Positions 1 to 8,623 of a stretch of DNA of 35,976 nt are shown here, piece by piece. The notes under the pieces were generated by a model. It saw only the letters and a list, made by a program, of their open reading frames with translations. It searched no databases and was not told where the DNA came from. Each line of letters begins with the position of its first letter. Position 1 is the first letter of the stretch. Position numbers and translations under genes: made by a program. The DNA comes from Gammaproteobacteria bacterium (GTDB taxonomy: Bacteria > Pseudomonadota > Gammaproteobacteria > Pseudomonadales > Azotimanducaceae), in NCBI GenBank assembly GCA_030428905.1, contig JAUIED010000035.1, positions 1-35,976 of the forward strand. The letters are read 5' to 3'.

Positions 1-1393
1 CGTCGTACCAGAACACGCCGGAAGTGAACGACAGATTGTCGGTGACGTCATAGAACGCCTGCAGTTCGTGCGAGGAGTAGGTAGCCTCGTGGTTCACGTA
101 GAACTGGCGGTCCAGAAACTGGCTGTGCGTGTTGTCGTCGTCCGTGGTGCGCTGATACACCAGGGTGTTGTGGCCGTACAGGTACTTCACCTGGAAGGTG
201 TCGGTGACATCCCATGCGATGTTGAACTGGATGCCTTCCTGGTCGAACTGCTCGCGGTTCAGGCCATTGGTGCCAGCACAGACGTCGTCGCCGCTGATGT
301 CGCCGGGGAATACGCACTCATTGAGTGCCGCGGCGCTCTCGGGGCTCGTGACACCGAAGCCATCCATCATCGCAGCGGCGTTGCGGAAGCCGTCAAATTC
401 CACCACGTCTACACCCAGACGAGCGTGCTGCGCCTGGATAGGTGCTCCGGTGATCGGGTCGTTGAACGTGAGGATAGGCTGGGTTGTGTCGTACCAGGAG
501 CTCTGGGCGAAGTTCGCTGGATTCGTGTTGGCCGTATCGATACGACGGAAGCCAGGAACGATGTTCGTCGTATCGCGGGTGCCGCCGCCGAGTTCGTCCA
601 GTACCACCAGACCGCCGCCGTTAGCGCCACCGAATGGACGGTCGATGTCCATCTCGTTCAGACGCAGGTTAGCTTCGATGGTGTCGGTGGGGGTGAAGCG
701 CAGCTGGATGGCGTAGTTCTCGGTGCCGAGGCCGTCCAGGTCGCTGCCAGGGCCGATCTCGTCAATGACGCCGTCGCGATCACGCAGGCTGAAGTTGAAG
801 CGCGCGGACAGCACGTCTTCGATCAGGCCGCCATTGATCATGCCGTAGAATTCTTCGGTGCCGTAGTTGCCAACGATGCCGCGCAGCGCGTAGTTGAACT
901 CCTGCTCCGGCTCCTTGTAGAGGATGTTGATGGCGCCGCCGACGGCGTTACGACCGTACAGCGTACCCTGCGGGCCGCGCAGCACCTCGATCCGCTCTAC
1001 GTCCCAGAAGGTCGCGGCGGTGGCGGTGAGCAGGTCTTCCGAGTAGATGCCGTTCATGTAGGTGGCAACACCCGGGTCGCCGCCCAGGGCGCGGAAGTTT
1101 CGACCAACACCACGCACCGTGGCGTCGTAGGGCTGAATCGTGGTTGCAGGAATGAAGTTCTGCAGGTCTTCCTGGTTACGGATACCGAAGTCATCCAACA
1201 TCTCGCCCGTAAAAGCGGTGATGGAAATCGAGGTGTCCTGCACGGAAGCCTCTCGGCGTTCCGCGGTGACGATGACTTCCTCGATCTTTCGACCTTCGGC
1301 GGCGGAAACCTGCAACGGTGCGATGGCACACATCAGGCTTGCCAGCAGGACGAGCCCGCCGAGCCGCGAATCAGTGAGTTTCAAAATTGACAT
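1..1393 (-). CDS. TonB-dependent outer-membrane receptor, 5' part (C-terminus beyond window)
   Basis: The reading frame is open from the ATG at 1393 to the window edge, giving about 464 residues of a family usually 700-900 long. An N-terminal hydrophobic signal peptide (about residues 8-31) ends near Val-Ser-Ala-Ala. It is followed by a TonB-box-like EEVIVTA (39-45) and a plug domain with the typical VRGVG and RIEVLRGPQGTLYGRNAVGG segments, then the start of the beta-barrel. The family takes up siderophores, cobalamin, sugars or other large solutes across the outer membrane using TonB energy; the substrate cannot be told here. Start choice: a GGGAG lies directly against the ATG, too close to serve it, while the in-frame TTG three codons later (1384) would have 9-nt spacing, so the true start may be that TTG. 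A sigma70-like promoter lies about 170 bases upstream. Confidence 0.93.
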   Translation of the reverse strand, partial: MSILKLTDSRLGGLVLLASLMCAIAPLQVSAAEGRKIEEVIVTAERREASVQDTSISITAFTGEMLDDFGIRNQEDLQNFIPATTIQPYDATVRGVGRNFRALGGDPGVATYMNGIYSEDLLTATAATFWDVERIEVLRGPQGTLYGRNAVGGAINILYKEPEQEFNYALRGIVGNYGTEEFYGMINGGLIEDVLSARFNFSLRDRDGVIDEIGPGSDLDGLGTENYAIQLRFTPTDTIEANLRLNEMDIDRPFGGANGGGLVVLDELGGGTRDTTNIVPGFRRIDTANTNPANFAQSSWYDTTQPILTFNDPITGAPIQAQHARLGVDVVEFDGFRNAAAMMDGFGVTSPESAAALNECVFPGDISGDDVCAGTNGLNREQFDQEGIQFNIAWDVTDTFQVKYLYGHNTLVYQRTTDDDNTHSQFLDRQFYVNHEATYSSHELQAFYDVTDNLSFTSGVFWYD

Positions 1394-1560
1394 CTCCCAA
1401 TGGTCAGAGCACACAGCAGCCTTGCCTTCTCCGAGGCAGGCCGTTCCCTGACTTCAACGTATATCGACCTGGACCGATGCCGACCCAAGGCCCCCTCTAG
1501 TCGCTTTCCGGCCAAAACACTGCGACCCGTTGCGGGCGCTGCAATGCCAGGAAGCATTCC
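1394..1560 (-). promoter_or_regulatory. long structured 5' leader of the receptor gene
   Basis: About 167 bases lie between the predicted transcription start and the receptor ATG. On the minus strand the leader contains an AATGC/GCATT hairpin near its start. Close to the gene (about 1420-1446) is a GCCTGCCT...AGGCAAGGC stem with one bulge. The 5' arm of that second stem overlaps AGTCAGGGAACGGCCTGCC (1453-1435), which resembles a cobalamin-riboswitch B12 box with three extra bases. Other riboswitch core elements were not recognised, so this is only a candidate regulatory leader. Confidence 0.25.
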
Positions 1561-1567
1561 CAAGAAC

Positions 1568-1597
1568 TTTATAAAGGCTCGCCCTTGCTGGTGTCAA
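1568..1597 (-). promoter_or_regulatory. sigma70-like promoter for the TonB-dependent receptor
   Basis: On the minus strand, TTGACA (1597-1592, perfect -35) is followed after 18 bases by TATAAA (1573-1568, 5/6 match to -10). The predicted transcript starts near 1561, leaving a leader of about 168 bases before the receptor ATG. Seen in sequence; promoter activity is inferred. Confidence 0.6.
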
Positions 1598-1619
1598 CGG
1601 CGGGCAGCCGTTCGTCGGA

Positions 1620-2162
1620 TCAGAATGTCGGAAGGGCAGCCATCTTCTCAGCCATGCGCAGCACCGACCACTCGTCGGTGTAGTCCTGCAGAGCCCCAAC
1701 CGGCACCCAGGCAAGCGCATGGGACTCGTCCGTGACGCTGAAATCCGCGCGTTCGGCAACGAAGGCAAAGCGCACATCGAAGTGCGCATGCTGCGGATCA
1801 CCCTTGCGCGCCGGTATGTCGTGAATGTCGAGGTCGAATACCGCCTCATCCAGCCTGCGCACCTGCAGGCCGGATTCTTCCAGGGCTTCGCGGCCCGCTA
1901 CGCGCCAGGTGTCTTCATCGCCGTCGGAATGGCCGCCGAGTTGCAGCCAGCGATTGAGTTTCTTGTGATGCGTGAGCAGCACCCGGTCTCCCTGCGGATG
2001 CAGAATCCAGGCTGACCCCGTAATGTGCCCGGCCCAGCAGTCGTTGTGGAAGCACCGCGGGTGCTCGTCCAGCAGCGCACGAAAGCGCGCCACCACATCG
2101 CCCTCCCCCGGGTAGCGCAATGCATACGCCCGCAACGCCATCTGCAGTTTGCTTCGCGCCAT
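1620..2162 (-). CDS. Nudix hydrolase
   Basis: A 180-residue protein with a full Nudix box GX5EX7REX2EEXG at residues 77-99 (G77, E83, R91, E92, E95, E96, G98), the Mg-binding loop that hydrolyses nucleoside diphosphates linked to another moiety. The preceding stretch (residues 45-76) gives the usual first beta strands, including a RVLLTHHKKLNRWLQLGGH segment. The substrate cannot be read from sequence. It is divergent from the small monooxygenase gene with only 47 bases between starts and lies downstream of nothing on its own strand, so it is probably monocistronic. The ATG start has a GGGAG about 13 bases upstream, a weak placement, so a slightly different start is possible. Confidence 0.88.
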   Translation of the reverse strand: MARSKLQMALRAYALRYPGEGDVVARFRALLDEHPRCFHNDCWAGHITGSAWILHPQGDRVLLTHHKKLNRWLQLGGHSDGDEDTWRVAGREALEESGLQVRRLDEAVFDLDIHDIPARKGDPQHAHFDVRFAFVAERADFSVTDESHALAWVPVGALQDYTDEWSVLRMAEKMAALPTF

Positions 2163-2209
2163 GGCGTTCGGCAGACTCCCGCGTCCTGATAACCCAATGA
2201 GGCCACATC

Positions 2210-2494
2210 ATGATCGCAGTGATCGCCAAGCTCAACGTCGCCGAGGGCAAAGAGAAAGAATTCGAATCCGCCATGCTCGCACTCGCAGCACAGGTTCGCG
2301 CTAACGAGCCGGGCAACGACATGTACACGCTCTGCAAGGATGCCGACGGCAACTACCTGATGCTGGAGCTTTACAAGGACGCCGAGTCACTCGCAGCGCA
2401 CGGCCAGAGTGAGCATTTCAAGGCCTCCGGCCCGTCATTCAAGGGGCTCATGGCCGGCGCGCCGGAGATTCAGCGGCTGGAAGTGATCGGCTAG
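2210..2494 (+). CDS. ABM-domain (YgiN-like) putative quinol monooxygenase
   Basis: A 94-residue protein covering one antibiotic-biosynthesis-monooxygenase (ABM) ferredoxin-like domain: MIAVIAKLNVAEGKE start, a central LMLELYKDAESLAAHGQSEH segment, and a terminal IQRLEVIG strand. Family members such as E. coli YgiN are small cofactor-free dimers that oxidise quinol-type compounds or act as heme or aldehyde-handling relatives. The exact role here is unknown. A good ribosome site GAGG (2199-2202) sits 7 bases before the ATG. Divergent from the Nudix gene; followed by a gene-free stretch of palindromic repeats. Confidence 0.85.
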   Translation: MIAVIAKLNVAEGKEKEFESAMLALAAQVRANEPGNDMYTLCKDADGNYLMLELYKDAESLAAHGQSEHFKASGPSFKGLMAGAPEIQRLEVIG

Positions 2495-2536
2495 CGTTAG
2501 TCGGTGGGTGGGAGAGGTCCGTCCCGCGTCGAGTTC

Positions 2537-2658
2537 GGTCGCGCAGTGCCGCTTTTCGCGAGGCGAGAAACGGAGGATTCGTGGGGAAAGGACTCGCTGG
2601 AGAAGAGATCGGGTCGCGCAGTGCCGCTTTTCGCTCTGCGAAAAGCGGAGGGCGCGAC
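2537..2658. repeat. two REP-like palindromic repeats
   Basis: A 23-base sequence beginning GGTCGCGCAGTGCCGCTTTT occurs exactly twice, at 2537-2559 and 2612-2634. The second copy forms a two-part hairpin. Its outer stem is GTCGCGC (2613-2619) with GCGCGAC (2652-2658). Its perfect 11-bp inner stem is CCGCTTTTCGC (2624-2634) with GCGAAAAGCGG (2638-2648), around a TCT loop. The first copy has only an imperfect partner arm (2562-2573). The layout, an intergenic paired palindrome after the 3' end of two convergent genes, is that of repetitive extragenic palindromes, which can limit transcription read-through or protect mRNA ends. The rest of 2495-2713 shows no gene. Confidence 0.6.
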
Positions 2659-2682
2659 TGGAGGGGATGACATGCGGAGAGG

Positions 2683-2740
2683 GCCGCACTTTTCGGCTGA
2701 GGCCGCTCCAGATTTAGACGGGTACCTCGAAAAGTGCGGC
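2683..2740 (-). repeat. 13-bp inverted repeat spanning the cobT stop codon
   Basis: GCCGCACTTTTCG (2683-2695) and CGAAAAGTGCGGC (2728-2740) are perfect complements separated by 32 bases that contain the cobT stop codon (2714-2716). One arm therefore encodes the last residues of CobT and the other is in the 3' untranslated region. There is no U-run, so this is not a classical intrinsic terminator; it could stabilise the mRNA end or pair only once ribosomes have left. The arms share the CTTTTCG core with the REP-like repeats next door. Confidence 0.5.
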
Positions 2741-4525
2741 GAGCTGATCCGTCATCGCGCCGCCCAATTGCTCCGCATCGGTGATCGTCACCGCGCGGGA
2801 GTAGTGGTGGGTGACGTCATGACCGATACCAATGGCGATCAGCTCCACCGGTGAGTACTTCTCGATCTGCTCGATTGCGTACTTCAGGTGCTGTTCGAGG
2901 TAATTACTGGGGTTTACCAGCAGGGTCGAGTTGTCCACCGGCAGGCCGTCGGAGATCACCATCAGCACCTTGCGCTCCTCGGAGCGGGTGACGATGCGGT
3001 TGTGCGCCCAGATCAGCGCCTCGCCGTCGATGTTCTCCTTGAGCAGCTCCTCGCGCATCATGAGCCCGAGGTTGCGCTTGCAGCGGTGCCAGGTGTCGTC
3101 GGCAGCCTTGTAGATGATGTGCCGCACGTCGTTGAGGCGCCCGGGATTCGCCGGCTTACCGTCGCCAATCCACTTCTCGCGCGACTGACCGCCGCGCCAG
3201 GCGCGGGTGGTGAAGCCGAGGATCTCCACGCGCACCGAACATCGCTCCAGCGTGCGACCGAGGATATCGGCGCACATGGCGGCGATGGTGATCGAGCGGC
3301 CGCGCATGGACCCGGAGCTGTCGATCAGCAGTGTTACCACGGTGTCGCGGAACTTGGTTTCTTTTTCCTGCTTGTAGGCCAGCGGGTTCATCGGATCGAT
3401 GATCACCTGCGCCAGCCGCGCGCTATCGAGAATGCCTTCTTCGAGATCAAACTCCCAGGTGCGATTCTGCCGCGCCATTAGCCGGCGCTGCAGACGGTTG
3501 GCAAGCTTGGATGTGGCGTGCTGCAGAGGTAGGAGCTGCTGATCCAGCAGCGCCCGCAGACGCGACAGCTCCTCCGGCTCGCACAGCTCCTCAGCGCGCA
3601 CGGTCTCGTCGTACTCGTGGGTGTAGGCGCCGTAGTTGAAGTCCACATTGATGCGGCCGGCATCGTCCGGCATGGGCTGCGGCGCCTCGTCCGGGTCTGC
3701 TTCGGCGCCGAGCTCGTCCATATCCATGTCGGCATCCATGTCCATCATGGTGGTCTCGCCGTCCATGGACTCCTCAGTGCTGCCGTCTTCGTCCAGTACG
3801 ACATCTTCCGGAGAGAACTCGTTGCTGGCGTCTTCGTTCTCATCGATGGTTTCGATGTCGTCCTGATCCTGCTCTCCTTCCGGCGGCTCGTCCGCTTCAG
3901 AGATGAGCCCGAGATCAGCGATGACGCGCCGACACATTCGCGCAAAAGCGGCCTGATCGTTGACGTGCTGCCGCAACGCTTCAATATCGTCGCCGGCTTT
4001 CTCCAGCACGTGCTCACGCCAGAAGCGCACGACGTTTTCCGCCGACGGCGGCAGCTCGCGTCCGGTGAGCATCTGCCGCACGAGCAGGCCAACCGCCACG
4101 CTCAACGGCGCTTCTGTCTCGGCGGTGACCGTATCGAACGCTGCCTGTTTGCACTGCACCTCGAGATTCGCGTCCAAATTCTGCGCCACACCTTCCATGC
4201 GTAACGAGCCGATGGACGCAACCCGCGCATCCTCGATCCACTGAAACATTTCCTGGGCCGGCCCTGCCTGCGGCGAAAACGACTGGTGCAGACCGGCGTC
4301 GTGATGGCGCAGCTTCAGCGCGAACTCATCGCCGATGCCACGAATAGCACACACCTCTTCCTGCGTAGCACCCACCGATGGCAGCGGCACACGCATGGTG
4401 CGACCGCGTAGCGACGGCGTGCCCTGGCCGAACGACACTTCGAGCTCTTCATCGCCCGCAATGGCGCGAATCGTCGCGGTGGTAGCGCGCTTGAAAGGCT
4501 CCAGCGGATTCTCTTCGCCGGTCAT
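2714..4525 (-). CDS. cobT: CobT-type cobaltochelatase subunit (VWA domain)
   Basis: A 603-residue protein matching the aerobic cobaltochelatase CobT subunit: a conserved N-terminal domain (1-200), a very acidic linker (about 210-290, with runs of Asp, Glu and Met-Asp repeats), and a C-terminal von Willebrand A domain with the metal-ion-dependent adhesion motif DSSGSM at 402-407. CobT works with the AAA+ ring CobS and the large CobN subunit to insert cobalt into hydrogenobyrinic acid a,c-diamide during aerobic vitamin B12 synthesis. The ATG overlaps the cobS stop by four bases (ATGA), so the two are translationally coupled. No cobN or other cob gene lies in the window, so its role in B12 synthesis here is inferred from family only. 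Confidence 0.9.
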   Translation of the reverse strand: MTGEENPLEPFKRATTATIRAIAGDEELEVSFGQGTPSLRGRTMRVPLPSVGATQEEVCAIRGIGDEFALKLRHHDAGLHQSFSPQAGPAQEMFQWIEDARVASIGSLRMEGVAQNLDANLEVQCKQAAFDTVTAETEAPLSVAVGLLVRQMLTGRELPPSAENVVRFWREHVLEKAGDDIEALRQHVNDQAAFARMCRRVIADLGLISEADEPPEGEQDQDDIETIDENEDASNEFSPEDVVLDEDGSTEESMDGETTMMDMDADMDMDELGAEADPDEAPQPMPDDAGRINVDFNYGAYTHEYDETVRAEELCEPEELSRLRALLDQQLLPLQHATSKLANRLQRRLMARQNRTWEFDLEEGILDSARLAQVIIDPMNPLAYKQEKETKFRDTVVTLLIDSSGSMRGRSITIAAMCADILGRTLERCSVRVEILGFTTRAWRGGQSREKWIGDGKPANPGRLNDVRHIIYKAADDTWHRCKRNLGLMMREELLKENIDGEALIWAHNRIVTRSEERKVLMVISDGLPVDNSTLLVNPSNYLEQHLKYAIEQIEKYSPVELIAIGIGHDVTHHYSRAVTITDAEQLGGAMTDQLAALFEVPV

Positions 4526-5523
4526 GCCGACTTGAGGGTGATCCCGGCCGTGGCGTCACCCAGGTCCTCACCCATGCAGCGCTGGTAGTACTCGGCAACG
4601 ATCGGCCGCTCGAGCTCATCGCACTTATTGAGGAACGTCACCCGGAAGGCGAAGCCGATGTCGCCGAAGATCTCCGCGTTCTGCGCCCAGGTGAGCACCG
4701 TTCGCGGTGACATGACTACCGACACATCGCCGTTGATGAACCCGCGGCGCGTCAGCTCCGCCACGCTCACCATGTTGGCGATCAGACGCTTGCCCTGGTC
4801 CGTGTCGGCATAGCTCTTCGCCTTGCCAAGCACGATGCCCACCTCCTTGTCGTGGGGCAGGTAGTTGAGTGTGGCAACGATGCTCCAGCGGTCCATCTGA
4901 CCCTGGTTGATCTGCTGCGTGCCGTGGTACAGGCCCGTGGTGTCGCCGAGGCCGATGGTATTGGTAGTGCTGAACAGCCGGAAATACGGGTGCGGCGTGA
5001 TCACCTTGTTCTGGTCGAGCAGGGTCAGTTTGCCTTCGACCTCGAGCACCCGCTGGATGACGAACATCACATCCGGCCGGCCGGCGTCGTATTCATCAAA
5101 GACGATAGCCACCGGGTGCTGCAGCGCCCACGGCAGGATGCCCTCCTTGAACTCCGTGACCTGCTGGCCGTCCTTGAGGACGATGGCGTCCTTGCCCACC
5201 AGGTCGATGCGGCTGATGTGGCTGTCGAGGTTAACGCGGATACACGGCCAGTTCAGCCGCGCCGCTACCTGCTCCACGTGGGTGGACTTACCCGTGCCGT
5301 GATAGCCCTGGATCATCACGCGGCGGTTATGCGCGAATCCCGCCAGGATGGCGAGCGTGGTGTCTCGATCGAAGAGATAGTCTTCATCCACGGCAGGCAC
5401 ATAGTCGGATCGCACCGAGAACGCCGGTACCGAAAGGTCCTGATCGATGCCGAATGCGTCCCGCACGTTTACCGTCGTGTCCGGGGCGAGGTCGGGGGAC
5501 AGTCCTTCTTGATCGTAGTTCAC
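4522..5523 (-). CDS. cobS: CobS-type AAA+ cobaltochelatase subunit
   Basis: A 333-residue AAA+ ATPase with an N-terminal leader (1-45), Walker [10 protein letters not shown] (73-81), and Walker [10 protein letters not shown] (138-146). A sensor region follows in which the [20 protein letters not shown] stretch is characteristic of CobS. It forms the hexameric motor that, with CobT, remodels CobN for ATP-dependent cobalt insertion. The start is GTG at 5523 with GAGG about 8 bases upstream. It is the first gene of a two-gene operon with cobT and has its own upstream region of 90 bases after holA, containing a TACAAT -10-like box. Related CobS/CobT pairs also occur without full B12 pathways and in some phages, so the client protein is uncertain. 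Confidence 0.92.
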   Translation of the reverse strand: MNYDQEGLSPDLAPDTTVNVRDAFGIDQDLSVPAFSVRSDYVPAVDEDYLFDRDTTLAILAGFAHNRRVMIQGYHGTGKSTHVEQVAARLNWPCIRVNLDSHISRIDLVGKDAIVLKDGQQVTEFKEGILPWALQHPVAIVFDEYDAGRPDVMFVIQRVLEVEGKLTLLDQNKVITPHPYFRLFSTTNTIGLGDTTGLYHGTQQINQGQMDRWSIVATLNYLPHDKEVGIVLGKAKSYADTDQGKRLIANMVSVAELTRRGFINGDVSVVMSPRTVLTWAQNAEIFGDIGFAFRVTFLNKCDELERPIVAEYYQRCMGEDLGDATAGITLKSA

Positions 5524-5568
5524 GGTGGTTTCCTCAAGTACAGCGCATTGTCGCGGGCAAAGCCGGCT

Positions 5569-5574
5569 ATTGTA
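5569..5574 (-). promoter_or_regulatory. candidate -10 box for cobS-cobT
   Basis: TACAAT on the minus strand (5/6 match to the sigma70 -10) would place transcription start near 5562 and give a leader of about 39 bases to the cobS GTG. No good -35 is visible 16-18 bases upstream, so the promoter may be weak or activator-dependent. Confidence 0.35.
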
Positions 5575-5613
5575 CGTGGCCTTGGCGAAAGAAACACGGC
5601 ACGAGGCCTTCGT

Positions 5614-6612
5614 TCAGCGCCGTAAAGACGCCAGGTTCTCGCCGAGCATCTTCAATTCCTTCTTGCCGCACAGGCGCAGCATCATGCGCTCCAGCGACTG
5701 CCAGGCATCGCCCAGGATCTGCCCCTTGCCCTGCTGGTCGATGAGCGCGCACTCCGCCAGCACGCCATCCAGTCTTCCAATCCGCCGGGTAAAACCCTCC
5801 GCCGCGCGCGCCCGCTCACGCGGCATCCAGCCGCCGCCACCCTGCAGTTGGCGGATCTGCGCAACGAACGGGCCCAGAATCGCAAAGGGGCTCAGCCCCG
5901 CATCCTGCAGGCTCCTGAGGATGTGCGCCACCCGCGCCGCGTCGCCCGCGAACACCGCGTCCACCAGGCCGAATACATCGTAGTTGCTGGCATCTTCCAT
6001 GGCGCGCTGGAGGTCTTCGAGGCTGATCGGTTGCGTCAGGCCGCCGAGCTTGAGCTTCTCGATCTCCTGCACTGCGGCCAGAAGATTACCTTCCACCATG
6101 CCGGAGAAAGCAGACAGCGCTTCTGCCTGCAGGCGTACACCTGCCGCAGCCAGTCGCCGCTCCAACCAGCGCGGCCAGGCGGCGGCGTCAACACCCCAGA
6201 TGTTCACCACGACGCCTGCCTTGTCGAAGGCTTTCACCCAGGCGCTGGAGCGCTGGCTACGATCCAGGCGCGGGGTGCGCATGAGCAGCAGATTGTCCTC
6301 GGGTGGATTTGCCAGATACTCGCGCAGCACCTCAGAAGCGCCGCGGTCCACCTTGCCGGAGGGCACGCGCAGATCGATGACTTTGCGCTCCGCGAAGAGT
6401 GACATCGACGCGCCCTCGGCCAGCAGCTCCCCCCACTGAAAGCCGCTTTCTGCAAACATCACCCGCCGCTCGCTGAAACCGGCCGCCGCCGCTGCGTCAC
6501 GCACGCTGGCAACCACCTCTTCCACCAGCAGGGTTTCGTCGCCGCAGATGAGATAAGCCGGCTGCAGTCTTCCCTGCAGGTGGCGGGCCAACTCCTCGGG
6601 TCTAACCTGCAC
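5614..6612 (-). CDS. holA: DNA polymerase III delta subunit
   Basis: A 332-residue protein of the expected length for HolA, the clamp-loader wrench that opens the beta sliding clamp. The N-terminus carries the family's PAYLICGDETLLVEE segment (about 18-32), with the rest following the AAA+-like fold without a working Walker A. The C-terminal collar domain contains the segment around LSPFAILGPFVAQIRQLQ. The GTG start at 6612 overlaps the lptE stop by 11 bases, matching the lptE-holA pairing found in many Gammaproteobacteria, and suggests coupled translation. It is the last gene of the minus-strand run; nadD, sometimes next in this cluster, is not present. Confidence 0.95.
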   Translation of the reverse strand: MQVRPEELARHLQGRLQPAYLICGDETLLVEEVVASVRDAAAAAGFSERRVMFAESGFQWGELLAEGASMSLFAERKVIDLRVPSGKVDRGASEVLREYLANPPEDNLLLMRTPRLDRSQRSSAWVKAFDKAGVVVNIWGVDAAAWPRWLERRLAAAGVRLQAEALSAFSGMVEGNLLAAVQEIEKLKLGGLTQPISLEDLQRAMEDASNYDVFGLVDAVFAGDAARVAHILRSLQDAGLSPFAILGPFVAQIRQLQGGGGWMPRERARAAEGFTRRIGRLDGVLAECALIDQQGKGQILGDAWQSLERMMLRLCGKKELKMLGENLASLRR

Positions 6613-7123
6613 GGCTGCCGGTGACCGCGTTGATGGTGCGCACCACGGATTGCACCAGGTCGGCGCGCATCTCCCGCTCGATCAGCACCTGTTCTTCGTT
6701 GTTGCCGACGATGTTGTCACGATCCACACGGAAGACGCGTTCGCGGGTGATCCACTGCGGCTCGGTGAGTTCCTCACCGGCGCCGTTTTGCAGCCGGAAC
6801 AGCACACCAAGCTCGATCTCATATTCTGCTGCTCTGGCACTACCGGTGGTGGACACGCTGCGCCGCTGCCGTCGCTGGTCCATGAGTTCTACCACCAGCT
6901 CCGCCTCCATAGCCGTGGCCGCCTGGGTCGCGCCCGCCAACCGCAGACCCTGGCGCAGCTCATCCGCAAGAAAATGCTGGGAGGCGCCATCCACGTAAAA
7001 ACTCTGCACGTTGGCATCCAGGGTGTAGCTGCGCAGATGAAAACCGCAGCCGGCAACGACAACAGCCACCACCAGGGCCGTGACCAGCCGAAACCCATCC
7101 TTACGCTGAACGTCGAAGCGCAT
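6602..7123 (-). CDS. lptE: LPS-assembly lipoprotein LptE
   Basis: A 173-residue lipoprotein: a short charged N-terminus, a hydrophobic signal (about 12-25) and a lipobox VAGC with the lipidated Cys at 26, followed at once by GFHLR, the hallmark of LptE. LptE plugs the LptD barrel in the outer membrane and helps deliver lipopolysaccharide to the surface, so it marks a Gram-negative envelope. The ATG at 7123 is preferred over the in-frame GTG at 7141 because AGG lies six bases before it and the signal peptide then has normal length. It overlaps holA downstream by 11 bases. It follows lnt by only 39 bases; in many relatives leuS sits between them. Confidence 0.93.
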   Translation of the reverse strand: MRFDVQRKDGFRLVTALVVAVVVAGCGFHLRSYTLDANVQSFYVDGASQHFLADELRQGLRLAGATQAATAMEAELVVELMDQRRQRRSVSTTGSARAAEYEIELGVLFRLQNGAGEELTEPQWITRERVFRVDRDNIVGNNEEQVLIEREMRADLVQSVVRTINAVTGSRAG

Positions 7124-7162
7124 GCGTTGCCTACCTTCCACTGAAACGCCGGCAGGATACCA

Positions 7163-8623
7163 TCACGCGCCGGCGCGGCGTGCGACCAGCAGGAGCAGCG
7201 CCATGAGAATGCCAACCGGCCAGTAGCCGATCCGCTGATAGGGTGTGGAGCCGCTGCGCAGCTCGAATTCCGCCACCAGCACATCCGCCTCGAACTGCGG
7301 TAGCCGCGCCGTGATGCGGCCACGGTGATCCACCACAGCCGTGATGCCGTTGTTGGTGGCGCGCAGCAACGATCGGCCGAGCTCCACTGCGCGCATCTGC
7401 GCGATCTGCATATGCTGCGCGGGGCCAATACTGGTGCCGAACCAGGTGTCGTTGGACAACGTCAGCAGGAGCCCGGCATCTGCCGCGTGCCGCCGCACCA
7501 GCTCGCCGAATGCAATTTCGTAGCAGACCACCAAGGCGCCGTTGAAACCGCCCAGCGCCAGAGGCGTCTGGCCCGAGGGCCCCTCCTCCATGCTCGACAT
7601 GGGCAGATCGAAAAACTCGATGGTGCCGCGCAGCAACGCCTCAAAGGGAACATACTCGCCGAACGGCACCAGGTGTTGCTTGACGTAGCGCCCCTCTCCC
7701 ACACCGAGTGCGATCGCCGCGTTGTGATAGCGCCAGCGGTCTCCCTCGCGCTCCACCACCGGGATACCAGTGACGAATGCGGTGCCAGCCGCGCGCGCGC
7801 GCCGATCGATGCCCTCGAGCACGGTATCTGCGTTCCGCTCGGCAACAGTGATCGCCGCTTCAGGCCATACCACCAGATCCGCGCCCCAATGCGGCTGGGT
7901 CAGATCCAGATGGTTCTTGATGATGGCCGCCACCTGATCGCGCTGCCACTTGCTCGCCTGGGGGGTGTTGCCCTGTACCAATGCCGCCCGCTTGGTGCCG
8001 GCCGGCTCGGTCCATTGCACGGTAGCGCCCATCCAGCCCAGACCAACCAGCAACACCACGCCAGCCGCCGCCATCCACAGGCGCTGGCTGACCGCCACTA
8101 CCAGCAGCGCCGCACACAGCACCACCACCAGGCTAACCAACAGCACACCACCGAGGGGCGCATAGCCAACCAGCGGGCTCGACAGGTGTGCGTAGCCGAC
8201 AAACAGCCACGGGAAGCCGGAAAACACCCAGGTCATGAGCCACTCCGCTGCTACCCACAGCATCGCAAACAGCGCCACATCCGCAGCAAGCCGCTGCCGG
8301 CGCAAGCGTCCATAGGCCGCACATTGAAGCCAGGTGAACATCGAGAGAATAAGCACCATCAGCAGCACGAGAAACGCGGCCAGAGGTGGCGGCGCGTTGC
8401 CGTAGACATGAATGCTCACGTATACCCACGAGGCGCCGAGGCCGAACTTGCCCAGACCAAAGCCCGTGCCGATCCAACCCGCCTGGTGCGGCTGTCGCTC
8501 CAGCAGCCAGTACAACCCGCCGGCAGCAGCGAAGGACAGGGGCCAGATGTCGAACGGGGCAAATGACAACACCAGCGCCGCCCCACACAGCGCTCCCAGC
8601 AGCGTCGCTGTGAGGCGGCTCAA
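7163..8623 (-). CDS. lnt: apolipoprotein N-acyltransferase
   Basis: A 486-residue inner-membrane enzyme. The N-terminal 200 residues form several transmembrane helices and the C-terminal part is a nitrilase-type domain in the periplasm. The catalytic triad is visible as E255 (WPEAAI), K315 ([17 protein letters not shown]) and C367 (VVCYEIAFG), with a last transmembrane helix at about 465-480. It adds the third acyl chain to lipoproteins such as LptE, using phospholipid as donor. The start codon is TTG at 8623, overlapping the ybeX stop as TTGA; no ATG in frame gives the conserved N-terminus. The gene order ybeX-lnt is conserved in Gammaproteobacteria. Confidence 0.95.
   Translation of the reverse strand: MSRLTATLLGALCGAALVLSFAPFDIWPLSFAAAGGLYWLLERQPHQAGWIGTGFGLGKFGLGASWVYVSIHVYGNAPPPLAAFLVLLMVLILSMFTWLQCAAYGRLRRQRLAADVALFAMLWVAAEWLMTWVFSGFPWLFVGYAHLSSPLVGYAPLGGVLLVSLVVVLCAALLVVAVSQRLWMAAAGVVLLVGLGWMGATVQWTEPAGTKRAALVQGNTPQASKWQRDQVAAIIKNHLDLTQPHWGADLVVWPEAAITVAERNADTVLEGIDRRARAAGTAFVTGIPVVEREGDRWRYHNAAIALGVGEGRYVKQHLVPFGEYVPFEALLRGTIEFFDLPMSSMEEGPSGQTPLALGGFNGALVVCYEIAFGELVRRHAADAGLLLTLSNDTWFGTSIGPAQHMQIAQMRAVELGRSLLRATNNGITAVVDHRGRITARLPQFEADVLVAEFELRSGSTPYQRIGYWPVGILMALLLLVARRAGA

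Noticed and set aside
68-1390. 440-residue plus-strand open frame at the left edge
   Set aside because: It is the antisense shadow of the TonB-dependent receptor, whose minus-strand translation has a signal peptide and plug domain. The plus-strand product is rich in Val, Ala and His and has no recognisable domain.
2508-2717. 69-residue plus-strand ORF with an internally repeated peptide (VAQCRFS..EKRR twice)
   Set aside because: The peptide repeat is simply the translated REP-like DNA repeat, whose 75-base period happens to be a multiple of three. No ribosome site or family similarity.
2714-5523. Phage origin for cobS/cobT
   Set aside because: Some phages carry CobS/CobT homologues, but no other phage genes are nearby and both proteins have the full bacterial cobaltochelatase layout.
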